DNA of 64,000 nucleotides from assembly GCF_024158605.1 (NCBI RefSeq), contig NZ_JAMZGM010000008.1:19722-83721 (forward strand), given 5' to 3'. The notes beneath the pieces were generated by a model that was not told where the DNA came from, did not search any database, and worked only from the letters and a program-made list of their open reading frames with translations. Positions 54,534-63,923 of this stretch are shown one piece after another (positions within the stretch are counted from its first letter, which is position 1; each line of letters opens with the position of its first letter). The position numbers and the translations under genes were made by a program. Source of the DNA: Sebaldella sp. S0638 (GTDB lineage Bacteria > Fusobacteriota > Fusobacteriia > Fusobacteriales > Leptotrichiaceae).

Positions 54534-54840
54534 AAGAAAACTACAAAATCATTCATAATTTTTTGAAAGGATTTTTTATAACTATGATTCCGCCAATATA
54601 TCCAATACTTACCGCGAAAAAAACTTGAACCTTCATTCTATTTTTTTAATCATTTACAAATCTTTCCATTAACTTAATTATATATAAAAAGCAAAAATTA
54701 ATTTTTTTTGTAATTAAAAAGATTCTCTGCTCTTTACTGCCCACACAAACAGTATAAAAAATGATTTCCAGTCAATGACTTTTCTATCCTAAGCCTGAAT
54801 TATCAACGAAAAAAAATCTTTAAAAATTTTAATTTTCCTA
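54534..54840. other. Intergenic region between mtlR and clpB
   Basis: Very AT-rich; no gene, terminator or repeat that I can support between the mtlR upstream site and the clpB promoter. Confidence 0.4.
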
Positions 54841-54869
54841 TTGACATTTTACTGTAAAAATGATATAAA
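54841..54869 (+). promoter_or_regulatory. Promoter of clpB
   Basis: TTGACA (54841-54846), 17-bp spacer, TATAAA (54864-54869); near-consensus vegetative promoter directly in front of the CIRCE element. Confidence 0.85.
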
Positions 54870-54873
54870 ATTA

Positions 54874-54900
54874 TTAGCACTCTTATTAGGTGAGTGCTAA
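54874..54900 (+). promoter_or_regulatory. CIRCE element (HrcA operator)
   Basis: Perfect match to the CIRCE consensus TTAGCACTC-N9-GAGTGCTAA. It starts 4 bp after the -10, so HrcA bound here would block clpB transcription until heat shock. Confidence 0.97.
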
Positions 54901-54919
54901 ATTAATACGAGGTGATTAT

Positions 54920-57493
54920 ATGGAAAATAAATTTACTGAAAAAAGCGTGGAAGCCATCTCAGAGGCGCATAACTACGCTGTGAGATACAAAAGTCCGGAT
55001 ATGAAGGTAGAACATTTACTGCTTGCATTAGTCGGTCAAATGGAAGGATTAATACCCAAGCTTTTACAAAAAATGGGAATAAATACATCTAATCTTATAA
55101 ATAAACTATCAGCTAAACTGGATACTTTCTCGAAAATAGAAGGTTCTTCAGGAGATCCCAGACCTAATGCAGAGTTAAACAGAGTTCTTGTGCAGGCCGA
55201 AGATTATATGAAGAAATTCCATGATTCTTATATCAGCACAGAACATTTATTCTTAGCTGCTTTTGATAATAATAACTTTCTAAAAGCAAATAATATAAAT
55301 AAAGAACAGTTCGAAAATGTTCTTACCGATGTAAGAGGTAATAAAAGAGTAGACAATACTACTCCTGAGAATTCATACGATGCATTGGAAAAATACGGAA
55401 AAGACCTTGTGGAACTCGCAAGAAAAGGTAAAATCGACCCTATTATAGGAAGAGATACAGAGATAAGACGTGCTATACAGATTCTTTCAAGAAGAACCAA
55501 AAATAACCCGATTCTTATAGGTGAGCCTGGCGTTGGTAAAACAGCCATTGCCGAAGGAATAGCACAGAGAATACTTAAAGGTGACGTACCTGAGAGTCTG
55601 AAAGACAAGACTGTATTCTCACTTGATATGGGATCATTGATTTCCGGAGCAAAATACAGAGGTGAATTTGAGGAAAGATTAAAGGCAGTTATTAAAGAAA
55701 TAGAAGACAGTGACGGAAGAATCATACTTTTTATAGATGAGGTACACACTATTGTGGGTGCAGGAAAAGGCGACGGTGCAATGGATGCGGGGAATCTTCT
55801 GAAACCTATGCTTGCCCGTGGAGATGCCAAAGTTATAGGAGCTACTACTATTGAAGAATACAGAAAATATATAGAAAAAGATCCCGCTCTTGAGCGTAGA
55901 TTTCAGCCTATTTTGGTACCTGAATCTTCTGTAGAGGATACTATTTCTATACTCCGTGGTCTGAAAGAAAAATTCGAGACATTCCATGGTATAAGAATTA
56001 CTGATAATGCACTTGTAGCTGCTGCTGTTATGAGTGACAGATATATAAGCGACAGATTTTTACCGGATAAAGCAATTGACCTAATTGATGAAGCCTCTGC
56101 GAAAATAAAGACAGAGATAGACTCTATGCCTACAGAGCTTGATGAGGTTACAAGAAAGGTATTACAGCTTGAGATTGAACGGGAAGCATTGAAAAAAGAA
56201 AAAGACAAGGCTTCACAGGACAGACTTGAGTCTCTGGAAAAAGAGCTTGCAGACCTTAATGAAAAGAAAAATACACTGCAGAGCCAGTGGGAAGCTGAAA
56301 AGCAGGAAGTGGACACTCTAAAGAAAATCAATGAGGAAATAGATAAAGTAAAATTAGAAATTCAGGAGGCTGAAAGAGTTTATGACCTGAATAGACTTGC
56401 TGAATTAAAGTATGGTAAACTAGCCGCGCTTGAGAAAAAGAAAGAACAGGAAGAAACAGACCTTGAAACAAAAAAAGACAGTGCAAGGCTTCTTAAACAA
56501 GAACTTGACAGCGAAGAAATAGCAGAAGTAGTAGGAAAATGGACTGGTATTCCAGTGTCAAAACTAATGGAAGGTGAAAAAGATAAAATACTTCACCTTG
56601 AAGATCATCTAAAAGCAAGGGTAGTAGGACAGGATGATGCTATCAAGGCTATCAGCGACACTATTATCAGATCGCGTGCAGGATTAAAAGACCCGAACAG
56701 ACCAATAGGATCATTTATATTCTTAGGTCCTACAGGAGTTGGTAAAACTTATCTTGCGAAAACTCTTGCATATAATTTATTTGATGATGAGAATAATATT
56801 GTCAGAATAGATATGAGTGAATATATGGATAAATTCAGTGTTACAAGATTAATAGGAGCACCTCCGGGATATGTCGGATACGAAGAAGGCGGACAGCTTA
56901 CAGAAGCTATCAGAAGAAAGCCGTACTCTGTTATACTTTTTGATGAAATAGAAAAAGCACACCCTGATGTGTTTAATGTTTTACTCCAGCTTCTTGACGA
57001 CGGAAGACTTACAGACGGAAAAGGAAAAGTCGTAGACTTTAAAAATGCAATAATTATTATGACATCGAACTTAGGAAGCCATCTTATCCTTGAAGACCCT
57101 GAAATGAAGCCGGAAACAAGAGACGGTGTAATGAATGAACTTAAGATGAGATTCAGACCTGAATTTTTGAACAGGGTTGATGATATTATCGTCTTTAAAG
57201 CTCTTGATAAAGAAAATGTAAAAGGAATTGTACGTCTTGTACTTGATGATATCAATAAAAAATTAAAAGAACAGTATATGAGAATAGAATATACAGATGC
57301 AGCTCTTGACTTTATAGTAAAAGAGGCTTATGACCCGAGTTACGGTGCAAGACCTTTGAGAAGATTTGTTCAGAAAGATATAGAAACTAATCTTTCAAAA
57401 ATGATTCTTTCTAATGAAGTAAAGGAAAATGATGTTGTACTTATAGACAGTGACGGTTATACATTGAGTTATAATGTTAATCTTCCTGTGTAA
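54920..57493 (+). CDS. clpB: ATP-dependent chaperone ClpB
   Basis: 857 aa, the standard ClpB length. AAA+ disaggregase that works with DnaK to rescue aggregated proteins. Domains: Clp N domain about 1-145, NBD1 with Walker [10 protein letters not shown] and Walker [10 protein letters not shown], middle coiled coil about 400-525 ([19 protein letters not shown]) that marks ClpB rather than ClpA/C, NBD2 with Walker A GPTGVGKT and Walker [15 protein letters not shown]-terminal small domain. ATG at 54920 chosen for SD GAGGTGAT. Control by HrcA through the CIRCE element is directly visible. Single-gene unit with a terminator. Confidence 0.98.
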   Translation: MENKFTEKSVEAISEAHNYAVRYKSPDMKVEHLLLALVGQMEGLIPKLLQKMGINTSNLINKLSAKLDTFSKIEGSSGDPRPNAELNRVLVQAEDYMKKFHDSYISTEHLFLAAFDNNNFLKANNINKEQFENVLTDVRGNKRVDNTTPENSYDALEKYGKDLVELARKGKIDPIIGRDTEIRRAIQILSRRTKNNPILIGEPGVGKTAIAEGIAQRILKGDVPESLKDKTVFSLDMGSLISGAKYRGEFEERLKAVIKEIEDSDGRIILFIDEVHTIVGAGKGDGAMDAGNLLKPMLARGDAKVIGATTIEEYRKYIEKDPALERRFQPILVPESSVEDTISILRGLKEKFETFHGIRITDNALVAAAVMSDRYISDRFLPDKAIDLIDEASAKIKTEIDSMPTELDEVTRKVLQLEIEREALKKEKDKASQDRLESLEKELADLNEKKNTLQSQWEAEKQEVDTLKKINEEIDKVKLEIQEAERVYDLNRLAELKYGKLAALEKKKEQEETDLETKKDSARLLKQELDSEEIAEVVGKWTGIPVSKLMEGEKDKILHLEDHLKARVVGQDDAIKAISDTIIRSRAGLKDPNRPIGSFIFLGPTGVGKTYLAKTLAYNLFDDENNIVRIDMSEYMDKFSVTRLIGAPPGYVGYEEGGQLTEAIRRKPYSVILFDEIEKAHPDVFNVLLQLLDDGRLTDGKGKVVDFKNAIIIMTSNLGSHLILEDPEMKPETRDGVMNELKMRFRPEFLNRVDDIIVFKALDKENVKGIVRLVLDDINKKLKEQYMRIEYTDAALDFIVKEAYDPSYGARPLRRFVQKDIETNLSKMILSNEVKENDVVLIDSDGYTLSYNVNLPV

Positions 57494-57528
57494 ATAGTTT
57501 ATGCTTAATACTTAACAAATAAAAATAC

Positions 57529-57572
57529 AGCTGTATCAGATAGCAGATTTATGCTTTCGATACAGCTTTTTT
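57529..57572 (+). terminator. Terminator of clpB
   Basis: AGCTGTATC (57529-57537) pairs with GATACAGCT (57559-57567), followed by a run of T (57567-57572). Confidence 0.9.
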
Positions 57573-57587
57573 ATTAGATATATTATT

Positions 57588-58115
57588 TCACTCGGCTGCT
57601 TCTGTCATGTATTCTTTCATAATCAAAGAATCCGGATTATTCAGACGTCTTGTTATTTCTGTTGTTAATTTATCAGGAGGCATTGTTCCCACTTCCACAC
57701 AAATATCATCTCTGCTATGGTTTATGGAAAATATTCCTTCTTTGTCAACCAATCTTACTGCTGTTTCCATTGCTTTCAGCCTAAAGAGAAATTCTTTCTC
57801 CCACTCTTTTTCATTCAGTATATTCCATGAAGGACGTGAAGAAAAAATATGACTAAATTTTTCATATCTGAATGCATAATAAGGACTATCAGCGTAAGAC
57901 CATTTTATTTCCCGGGATTCATCAGCATTTTTATATAAATTTACCGCTCTATCTAAAGCTTCTTCCGACCATGCAGATATTAACGGCGGCAGACCCTCTC
58001 CTGTGGTTAAAAACGTACAATAATAAAACTTTTCATTATTATTAAAAAGTTCAGTAAGAACTTCTCTGAGTGCTGATACTATCTCACTGACAATTATATC
58101 AAATTCATCCTTCAT
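57588..58115 (-). CDS. DUF4303-like protein
   Basis: 175 aa, soluble, acidic. The layout matches the DUF4303 family as I remember it: N-terminal helix, FYYCTFLTTGEGLPPLISAWSEE strand/turn region, KWSYADSPYYAF in the middle, C-terminal NHSRDDICVEVGTMPPD and RLNNPDSL. Function unknown; related SUKH/DUF proteins often act as immunity proteins of toxin systems, but no toxin gene is next to it here. ATG at 58115 with SD AAAGGTGA. Stands alone between the clpB terminator and csaA. Confidence 0.5.
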   Translation of the reverse strand: MKDEFDIIVSEIVSALREVLTELFNNNEKFYYCTFLTTGEGLPPLISAWSEEALDRAVNLYKNADESREIKWSYADSPYYAFRYEKFSHIFSSRPSWNILNEKEWEKEFLFRLKAMETAVRLVDKEGIFSINHSRDDICVEVGTMPPDKLTTEITRRLNNPDSLIMKEYMTEAAE

Positions 58116-58160
58116 TTTTCACCTTTATTCTAACAAATATATAATAAAACGGAAAAATCC

Positions 58161-58496
58161 TTACCCCAGCTTATCCCCGTTTTTCACAGCAATTCCCGAA
58201 TCAGCCTGAATAAGTACCACGCCTTTATCACCGTATACTCCCAGCACCAAAACCTCAGACATAAAAGATCCTATTTGTCTGGGAGGAAAATTAACTACTC
58301 CTAATACCTGTCTTCCTTTTATATCTTCCGGCTTGTATAAATCCGTTATCTGAGCGCTGGATTTTTTCACCCCTATTTCCTCGCCAAAATCAACCCATAC
58401 TTTGTAAGCCGGTCTCCTTGCTTCCGGAAACTCCTGCACATCGATTATTTCCCCCACACGTATATCAAGTTTCATAAAATCATCAAATACTGCCAT
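58161..58496 (-). CDS. csaA: CsaA-like tRNA-binding protein
   Basis: 111 aa, the length of CsaA. A single tRNA-binding OB-fold domain: FMKLDIRVGEIIDVQEFPEARRPAYK, then SSAQITDLYKPEDIKGRQV, VVNFPPRQIGSFMSEVLVLG. In other bacteria CsaA is a dimer that binds tRNA and has been proposed to assist protein export. ATG at 58496 with SD ACAGGTGAG; the GTG at 58508 overlaps this SD. Confidence 0.9.
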   Translation of the reverse strand: MAVFDDFMKLDIRVGEIIDVQEFPEARRPAYKVWVDFGEEIGVKKSSAQITDLYKPEDIKGRQVLGVVNFPPRQIGSFMSEVLVLGVYGDKGVVLIQADSGIAVKNGDKLG

Positions 58497-58586
58497 TTTT
58501 CTGCTCACCTGTCCCTATTTTTTTATATTATTATAACACAACTTTATTTTTTATGGAAATTACTGGATAAACACACACACACATAT

Positions 58587-58665
58587 AAAAAATTCCTGAA
58601 TATCCGCCGAATATCACTGATCTATTTCAGCAACATCAGTATTTTCCGGTATTCAGGAACTTTTT
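58587..58665. terminator. Large terminator hairpin of treC
   Basis: TTCCTGAATA (58593-58602) pairs with TATTCAGGAA (58650-58659), with an inner ACTGAT / ATCAGT pairing; T-run on the minus strand (58587-58592), and T-rich sequence also follows on the plus strand. Confidence 0.75.
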
Positions 58666-58682
58666 TATTTATAATTTTTCAT

Positions 58683-60344
58683 CTATTTTTTTACCAGCCA
58701 GACACATGTTTCATAAGGTTTCAGCATACTGTTTTCACAAGGTATTTTCATATTTGCAATAAGACATTCCCCGCTTTCTGCACTATTCATGATCCCTCTG
58801 TTTATTCCCGCTGCTTTGTCTGTAAGATTACATATTACATAAAGAATTTCCCCGTCAGTCTCACGTTTATAAATAAATGTATCTTCCGAATCTTCATCCA
58901 GTATTGTAAAGTTTCCGTCTCTTATAATATCGTATTCTTTTCTTAGCTTTATTAACTTCTTGTAATATGAAAATACAGATTTTTCACTTTTCAAATCTTC
59001 TTCCACATTTATCCCGTCTGCCATCTTCCCCATTTTTATCCATGGTTTTCCTGTGGTAAAGCCTGAATTTTCAGTATTGTCCCACTGAACAGGCGTTCTT
59101 GCATTATCACGAGAACGTTCTCGTAAAACTTCAAGAGCTTCCTCCGCAGTCTTTCCTGCATTCAGCATATTTTCGTATGCATTAAGTGATTCCACATCTT
59201 CATAATCGGCAATATTATCAAAATGTGCATTCAGCATTCCTATTTCTTCTCCCTGATAAATATAAGGCGTTCCCTGCATCATATGGATAAGTGTAGCAAG
59301 CATCGCAGCTGATTCATATCTGTATACATTTTCATTTCCCATTCTGCTTACTATACGCGGCTGATCATGATTGCACCAGAATAAAGCAAGCCATTCGTTT
59401 TCTTTTTCCATGCCGTTCTGCCATTTTGTAAAATATTCCTTAAGTTCCTTTATATCTGATTTCTGTAATTCCCATTTGTCTTTATTTTTATAATCCGTTT
59501 TCAGGTGATGAAAACTAAAAATCATTGAAAGTTCTTTATTTTCAGGCTTTGTATATTCTATACAGGCTTCCAGAGTCGTGGAAGACATTTCTCCTACTGT
59601 TATTACATTGTCATATCTGCTGAATACTTCCCTGTTCATCTCTCGCAGATACTCATGTATTTTAGGCCCGTCTGTATAATATTTTCTTCCGTCATCTGTA
59701 AAAGTATCCAGAGTGTCATCAGGGAAATTCTGTTCTTTTGACAGCAGATTTATCACATCAAGCCGGAATCCGTCTATACCAAGATCCATCCAGTATCTCA
59801 TCATTTTATATATTTCCTGTCTCATCGGCTCGTATTCCCAGTTCAGATCAGCCTGTGTAACATCAAACAGATGAAGATAATAGCTGTCAGTTCTCTCATC
59901 AAGTTTCCATGCCGGACCGCCGAATTTTGATACCCAGTTATTAGGAAGTTTTCCTGTATTCTTTTTCCAGATGTAAAAATCTCTGTACGGATTATCTTCT
60001 GATTTTGAAGACTCCTTAAACCACATATGTTCTGTTGATGTATGATTTACTACAATGTCCATCATTACTTTCAAATTTCTTTTGTGAGCTTCCATAAGAA
60101 GATTTTGGAAATCATCCATTGTCCCGTAAACAGGATCTATATTATAATAATCAGCGATATCATATCCGTTGTCATTCCCCGGACTCACATACATCGGAGT
60201 CAGCCATATATATTCTACTCCCAAGTCTGCAATATACGGAAGCCGGCTGATTATTCCGTTAATATCCCCTGTCCCGTCACCATTACTGTCCTGAAAACTT
60301 TTGGGATAAATCTGATATACACTCATTTTTTTATAATCCGTCAT
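58683..60344 (-). CDS. treC: Trehalose-6-phosphate hydrolase (GH13)
   Basis: 553 aa. Cleaves trehalose 6-phosphate to glucose and glucose 6-phosphate in the cytoplasm. GH13 regions: DIVVNHTS (region I), DGFRLDVINLLS with the nucleophile Asp (about 200), VGEMSST with the acid/base Glu (about 254), and FWCNHDQPRIVSRMG (region IV). The FHHLKTDY, YYTDGPKIHEYL and WLALFWCNHDQP stretches separate TreC from oligo-1,6-glucosidases. ATG at 60344 chosen for SD AAAGGAG. No trehalose PTS is adjacent. Its promoter has a palindrome filling the -35/-10 spacer, so it looks repressor-controlled. Confidence 0.88.
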   Translation of the reverse strand: MTDYKKMSVYQIYPKSFQDSNGDGTGDINGIISRLPYIADLGVEYIWLTPMYVSPGNDNGYDIADYYNIDPVYGTMDDFQNLLMEAHKRNLKVMMDIVVNHTSTEHMWFKESSKSEDNPYRDFYIWKKNTGKLPNNWVSKFGGPAWKLDERTDSYYLHLFDVTQADLNWEYEPMRQEIYKMMRYWMDLGIDGFRLDVINLLSKEQNFPDDTLDTFTDDGRKYYTDGPKIHEYLREMNREVFSRYDNVITVGEMSSTTLEACIEYTKPENKELSMIFSFHHLKTDYKNKDKWELQKSDIKELKEYFTKWQNGMEKENEWLALFWCNHDQPRIVSRMGNENVYRYESAAMLATLIHMMQGTPYIYQGEEIGMLNAHFDNIADYEDVESLNAYENMLNAGKTAEEALEVLRERSRDNARTPVQWDNTENSGFTTGKPWIKMGKMADGINVEEDLKSEKSVFSYYKKLIKLRKEYDIIRDGNFTILDEDSEDTFIYKRETDGEILYVICNLTDKAAGINRGIMNSAESGECLIANMKIPCENSMLKPYETCVWLVKK

Positions 60345-60393
60345 TTCTTTTCTCCTTTGCAAAAATATATTTTACACCCGTTGTTTCTGCTTT

Positions 60394-60422
60394 ATCATAA
60401 CTTATTTAAACAAGTTTGTCAA
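60394..60422 (-). promoter_or_regulatory. Promoter of treC with embedded operator
   Basis: Minus-strand TTGACA (60417-60422), 17-bp spacer, TATGAT (60394-60399). The segment 60399-60416 is an 18-bp near-palindrome AACTTATTTAAACAAGTT with one asymmetric pair, which fills the spacer exactly. A repressor bound here would exclude RNA polymerase. Confidence 0.65.
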
Positions 60423-60625
60423 TCTTTTTAAAAACAAAATTTTCCGTTTTTTATTATTAATTTTTATAATTAAACAACAGCATAAAAAGCTTGATTGACC
60501 TTTTTATTATTCTGTGATGTAAGATAACTATATTTAATTTATATGGCATTTTTTATGAAGAAAATATCCCTTCTGCAAAATTTTTCCTTTCATCTTGGTG
60601 ATAACTTTAAATATTAATATATAAA
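60423..60625. other. AT-rich intergenic stretch
   Basis: Between the treC promoter and the next terminator nothing else is supported; no SD-led ORF on either strand. Confidence 0.4.
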
Positions 60626-60664
60626 TAAAAAAACAGGAAATCTTAATATGAATTCCCTGTTTTT
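60626..60664 (-). terminator. Terminator of DUF4431-like gene
   Basis: AAACAGG (60631-60637) pairs with CCTGTTT (60656-60662), plus inner AA/TT pairs; runs of A before and T after make it usable in both directions, mainly for the minus-strand gene ending at 60723. Confidence 0.65.
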
Positions 60665-60722
60665 CTACTCTCAAAACTTTATAATTATACTTGGAACATT
60701 TTTGTACAGTCCCGTGAAATTT

Positions 60723-61142
60723 CTACTCTTCTACTATCTCTATCTTATCTGCATCTATTATTATATCTGTATAATGGTATCTGGAATTAGAATGAAGAAG
60801 AAATCCGGAAATCCTTACATTTTTGCCGATCAAATGATCCGGCTCCATCTTGGCAGAATCAAAACTCAGCTGAATCTGCGGTACATCATATACAGGATCA
60901 AAAATTTCGTATCTGTTTCTAACCTCGGTATCTGTGGATTTTATTATATTTATCGGATTATCAAGAACTATAAAATATGGATAAATAACTGCATTTTTGT
61001 TATATCCTGCAGGGTTTTTTATTTTTTTCCTGATAAGTTTTCCCTGAATAACTGTATCTTTTATTCCGTAATAATAAACTGCCCTGTCTGATACAGCAAT
61101 AACCGATAATAAGACCAATAAGCATAAAATAATTTTTTTCAA
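60723..61142 (-). CDS. Secreted DUF4431-like protein
   Basis: 139 aa. TTG start at 61142 with SD AGAGGTG 8 nt upstream. Signal peptide about 1-20 (KKIILCLLVLLSVIAVSD). The mature part looks like a small OB/beta-barrel domain: VIQGKLIRK, YFIVLDNPINI, QLSFDSAKM, LIGKNVRISGFLLHSNSRYHYTDIII. The G-K-x-V-x-x-x-G-x-L and the aromatic/His-x-T motif fit DUF4431, a periplasmic family of unknown function. A TATAAT with weak -35 lies upstream on the minus strand. Single-gene unit. Confidence 0.6.
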   Translation of the reverse strand: MKKIILCLLVLLSVIAVSDRAVYYYGIKDTVIQGKLIRKKIKNPAGYNKNAVIYPYFIVLDNPINIIKSTDTEVRNRYEIFDPVYDVPQIQLSFDSAKMEPDHLIGKNVRISGFLLHSNSRYHYTDIIIDADKIEIVEE

Positions 61143-61332
61143 AGCTGTTCACCTCTATTGCTTTCATTTGATTTATCTATATTTCCATCAGTATATTTTC
61201 ATCTGATAACTCAATTTACATATACATTATACTACATTTGAAAGAATAATTTAACCAGTACTTTGACAGAATCAATTTTATAAGAAAAATAAGCTGTTTG
61301 ATGAAATATTTATTTTAAATGAAAAAAATTTA

Positions 61333-61361
61333 TAGACTTCTCCTAAAAATTTTGTTATAAT
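61333..61361 (+). promoter_or_regulatory. Promoter of small ORF upstream of rtcB
   Basis: TAGACT (61333-61338), 17-bp spacer, TATAAT (61356-61361), about 25 bp before the SD GGAGGTG. Confidence 0.6.
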
Positions 61362-61397
61362 TTCCCCATCTGATTTATATTTATGGAGGTGTTCATT

Positions 61398-61640
61398 GTG
61401 AAAAACTTAAAAATTCAATTTTTTATAATTGATAATTTATATCATAAGCCGGCTTTTATTAGTTCTGATAATGCTGATTTTTTAACGTACAGTGAAATAC
61501 TGCTGCTGGATATACCAGCATACATATCAGAAAAAGAATATTTTAGTGAAGCAGAGAATATAAAGAGGGAATTTCCTAAGAAATCCCCATATATTACAGA
61601 TATAGTAAAGGAAAAGAGTCCATTGGCTTTTATTTCCTGA
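61398..61640 (+). CDS. Small protein of unknown function, 80 aa
   Basis: GTG start at 61398, 6 nt after SD TGGAGGTG (61384-61391); the ATG at 61383 overlaps that SD and is unlikely. Soluble, mixed charge: KNLKIQFFIIDNLYHKPAF, YSEILLLDIPAYISEKEYF, then Lys-rich KREFPKKSPYITDIVKEKS. No family recognised. It has its own promoter and is closed by a terminator 25 bp after the stop, so it is a separate transcription unit from rtcB despite being only 90 bp away. Confidence 0.55.
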   Translation: MKNLKIQFFIIDNLYHKPAFISSDNADFLTYSEILLLDIPAYISEKEYFSEAENIKREFPKKSPYITDIVKEKSPLAFIS

Positions 61641-61664
61641 TTGTAATAATAATTATGTTTTCAT

Positions 61665-61689
61665 GACTTCCTTACAGGAAGTTTTTTTT
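61665..61689 (+). terminator. Terminator between small ORF and rtcB
   Basis: ACTTCC (61666-61671) pairs with GGAAGT (61677-61682), 5-nt loop, followed by eight T (61682-61689). Confidence 0.85.
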
Positions 61690-61730
61690 ATGCAAAATAT
61701 TTATAAAATTAAAATTTGAAAGGAGTCGCA

Positions 61731-62948
61731 ATGAGTTTAAAAATATTTGCCGAATTAATTGACGAACAAACAAAAAATCAAATCATAAGTATTCATGAGC
61801 AGGAGCATTATAAAAATCAAAAGATCAGAATTATGCCCGACTGCCATTTAGGAAAGGGATCATGCATAGGTTTTACGCAGGAAATGACTTCTTCTCTTGT
61901 TAATCCTGCCTTTGTAGGTGTGGATATAGGCTGCGGCGTTACCATGATGATTTTTAAGTCTGCTAAAAATATAGACCTTGATTATCTTGATAAAACAATA
62001 AAAAATAATATTCCGTCAGGGATGAACAGAAATAAAAATCCGTTTAGATATGAAAAATATGTTTCACAGGACTTTGATAATAAAATAAAAGAATTATGCG
62101 AAAATATAACTGTTATTAACTATGAAGATGTAAAAAACAGCCTTTGTTCTTTGGGAGGAGGAAATCACTTCATAGAAATGGGATATAAATTAATAGATAA
62201 TGAGCATTTTTACTATCTTACAGTGCATAGCGGAAGCAGAAACTTCGGATTGAAAGTAGCCGAACATTATATTAAGGAATCCAGAGAACAAAACAAAGAA
62301 ATCGCACAATTCAATATAGCACTGCGTGAGAAAGTGGAAAAATTAAAGGCCGAGAACAGACATGCCGAAATAGAAGACTTTATCAAAAATGAAAGAAAAT
62401 CTTACTTCCCGGAGTATGTCGAATTAATTGACGGAAATGACGGATATTTCAGAGATCTTGACATTGCCCAAAACTTCGCACATCATAACAGAATTGCCAT
62501 GCTTGGTGAAATTTATGAGCTTCTTGAAAGAGAATATGACCTTGAAAAACAAGATATTATAAACAGTACACATAATTACATAGATTTTTCGGGTAAAAAT
62601 CCTGTTTTAAGAAAAGGTGCCATCTCTGCTAAAAAAGATGAGCTTATTATCATACCATTTAATATGAGAGACGGAATAATTCTCGGAAAAGGTAAAGGCA
62701 ACGAAGACTGGAACTGCTCTGCCCCTCACGGCGCAGGACGTGTATTATCCAGAACAAAAGCAAACGAGCAGCTTAAAGACAGTAATATTGATGAGATAAT
62801 GTCTGGCGTATACACTACTACTGCACAATATTGTATTGACGAACTTCCTGCAGCTTATAAACCTGTTGAAGTAATACTTCCGGTTATAGAGCCTTCTCTT
62901 GAAGTCATTGATACTATCAAACCAATTTATAACTTTAAAGCAAAATAA
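61731..62948 (+). CDS. rtcB: RtcB-family RNA-splicing ligase
   Basis: 405 aa. GTP- and Mn-dependent RNA ligase joining 3'-phosphate (or cyclic phosphate) ends to 5'-OH ends. Motifs: MPDCHLGKGSCIG near the N-terminus, GVDIGCGVTMM (metal Cys), SLGGGNHFIEMG, HSGSRNFGLKVAEHY, STHNYID, RKGAISAKKDELIIIPFNM, and SAPHGAGRVLSR with the His that becomes guanylylated. ATG at 61731 chosen for SD GAAAGGAGTCG; the frame is open from 61716 without SD. This is the shorter RtcB2-like type (about 400 aa). No archease, rtcA or toxin partner is adjacent. Confidence 0.93.
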   Translation: MSLKIFAELIDEQTKNQIISIHEQEHYKNQKIRIMPDCHLGKGSCIGFTQEMTSSLVNPAFVGVDIGCGVTMMIFKSAKNIDLDYLDKTIKNNIPSGMNRNKNPFRYEKYVSQDFDNKIKELCENITVINYEDVKNSLCSLGGGNHFIEMGYKLIDNEHFYYLTVHSGSRNFGLKVAEHYIKESREQNKEIAQFNIALREKVEKLKAENRHAEIEDFIKNERKSYFPEYVELIDGNDGYFRDLDIAQNFAHHNRIAMLGEIYELLEREYDLEKQDIINSTHNYIDFSGKNPVLRKGAISAKKDELIIIPFNMRDGIILGKGKGNEDWNCSAPHGAGRVLSRTKANEQLKDSNIDEIMSGVYTTTAQYCIDELPAAYKPVEVILPVIEPSLEVIDTIKPIYNFKAK

Positions 62949-62949
62949 A

Positions 62950-62984
62950 GAGAGTCTGAGGAACAGCTTGTTTAACAGGCTCTC
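62950..62984 (+). terminator. Possible terminator of rtcB
   Basis: GAGAGTCTG (62950-62958) pairs with CAGGCTCTC (62976-62984) with one G-U, 17-nt loop; only a broken T-run follows. Confidence 0.55.
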
Positions 62985-63168
62985 ATATATAATTTTCTTA
63001 TTGATATGTAATAATTCTTTTCTCTGAATCTTTTTCAAATAATTATCTTATCTGTATTTTTCAAGTGCTATTTTTAATTTCAGTATATTAATAAATCAAA
63101 CCATCATATTTCAAATCTATGAGATCACAAAAACATCACACTCCTTTGCTGTTACCTTATATCTTTTA
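62985..63168. other. Intergenic stretch between rtcB and AT4 remnant
   Basis: No gene or clear signal seen between the rtcB hairpin and the AT4 terminator. Confidence 0.4.
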
Positions 63169-63232
63169 TAAAAAAGGAACCTTAAAAAATTTCCACAGTT
63201 TTTCTTTGTGTCTATTTTCGGTTCCTTTTTAT
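63169..63232. terminator. Bidirectional terminator of AT4
   Basis: AAAAAGGAACC (63171-63181) pairs with GGTTCCTTTTT (63220-63230), loop of 38 nt, T-rich on both sides. Confidence 0.7.
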
Positions 63233-63300
63233 TTTAATATAGCTTTTTCCGCTTCTATTATTAAATAAACAGAATTTCCATTTAATAATATATGTCAATT

Positions 63301-63923
63301 TTAAAATACTGCTTTTAATGTAACGCCCACTCTGTAATCGTCATGATTATCATTACTTACTTTATAATCTCCTGTTAGGAAGATTCCGTATCTGTCTTTT
63401 GCTTCTACCCCGATCATTGCTTTAGTTCTTATTTGTCCTTCGCTTTTTTCAGGTTTTACAAGTTTATGGTAATCACTTTCCGCTGCTGTGAGTTTTGCAT
63501 ATTCTCTTTCGTCCAGATCTCCAAGTTCATATTCATATGCCACATCTAATGCCCCTTTTACTTTCCAGCTTTCGCTGTTTCCAAAAGGTATTTCACCTTT
63601 TAATTCCACACCGGCTCTTGGTTTTACGCTCCATGCATCATTTCCTTCTACTTTCAGACTTTCAATCCCGTCCTCATTAAATGTCGGTCTTGTTGCATAC
63701 ATTGCTCTGACTCCGCCGTAAGGTGTAATACTTGCTTTTTTACCAAGGCTGAATTCCTTACCAAGTATATTATCACTTGTTATGCTGTATGTTTCATATG
63801 TTCCATTCATTTCTGATCTTCCAGATGATGATGCCCAGTCTATATTTCTGTCTATATTGTGAATTCCCGCTCTTCCTGTAAGATCATTTTTTAACTCCCA
63901 GCCGTTTGTCTTATATTTATTAT
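63301..63923 (-). pseudogene. Autotransporter AT4, C-terminal barrel only (disrupted)
   Basis: About 207 codons matching the last two-thirds of the AT2/AT3 beta-barrel (NNKYK...WELKNDLTGR, YETYSITSDNILGKE, ITPYGGVRAMY, GNDAWSVKPRAGVELKGEIP, DRYGIFLTG, terminal VTLKAVF). Similarity ends at the codon spanning 63922-63924, where AT2 and AT3 have Tyr or His; to the right, a stop codon follows within three codons and the sequence becomes an apparent insertion-sequence end. The rest of the gene (signal, passenger, first barrel strands) must lie beyond the element or be lost. The ATG at 63810 is internal, not a start. Confidence 0.85.

Noticed and set aside
59109-59124. Perfect 16-bp palindrome ACGAGAACGTTCTCGT inside treC
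   Set aside because: It encodes a conserved RERSRD stretch of the enzyme; most likely coincidence of codon choice.
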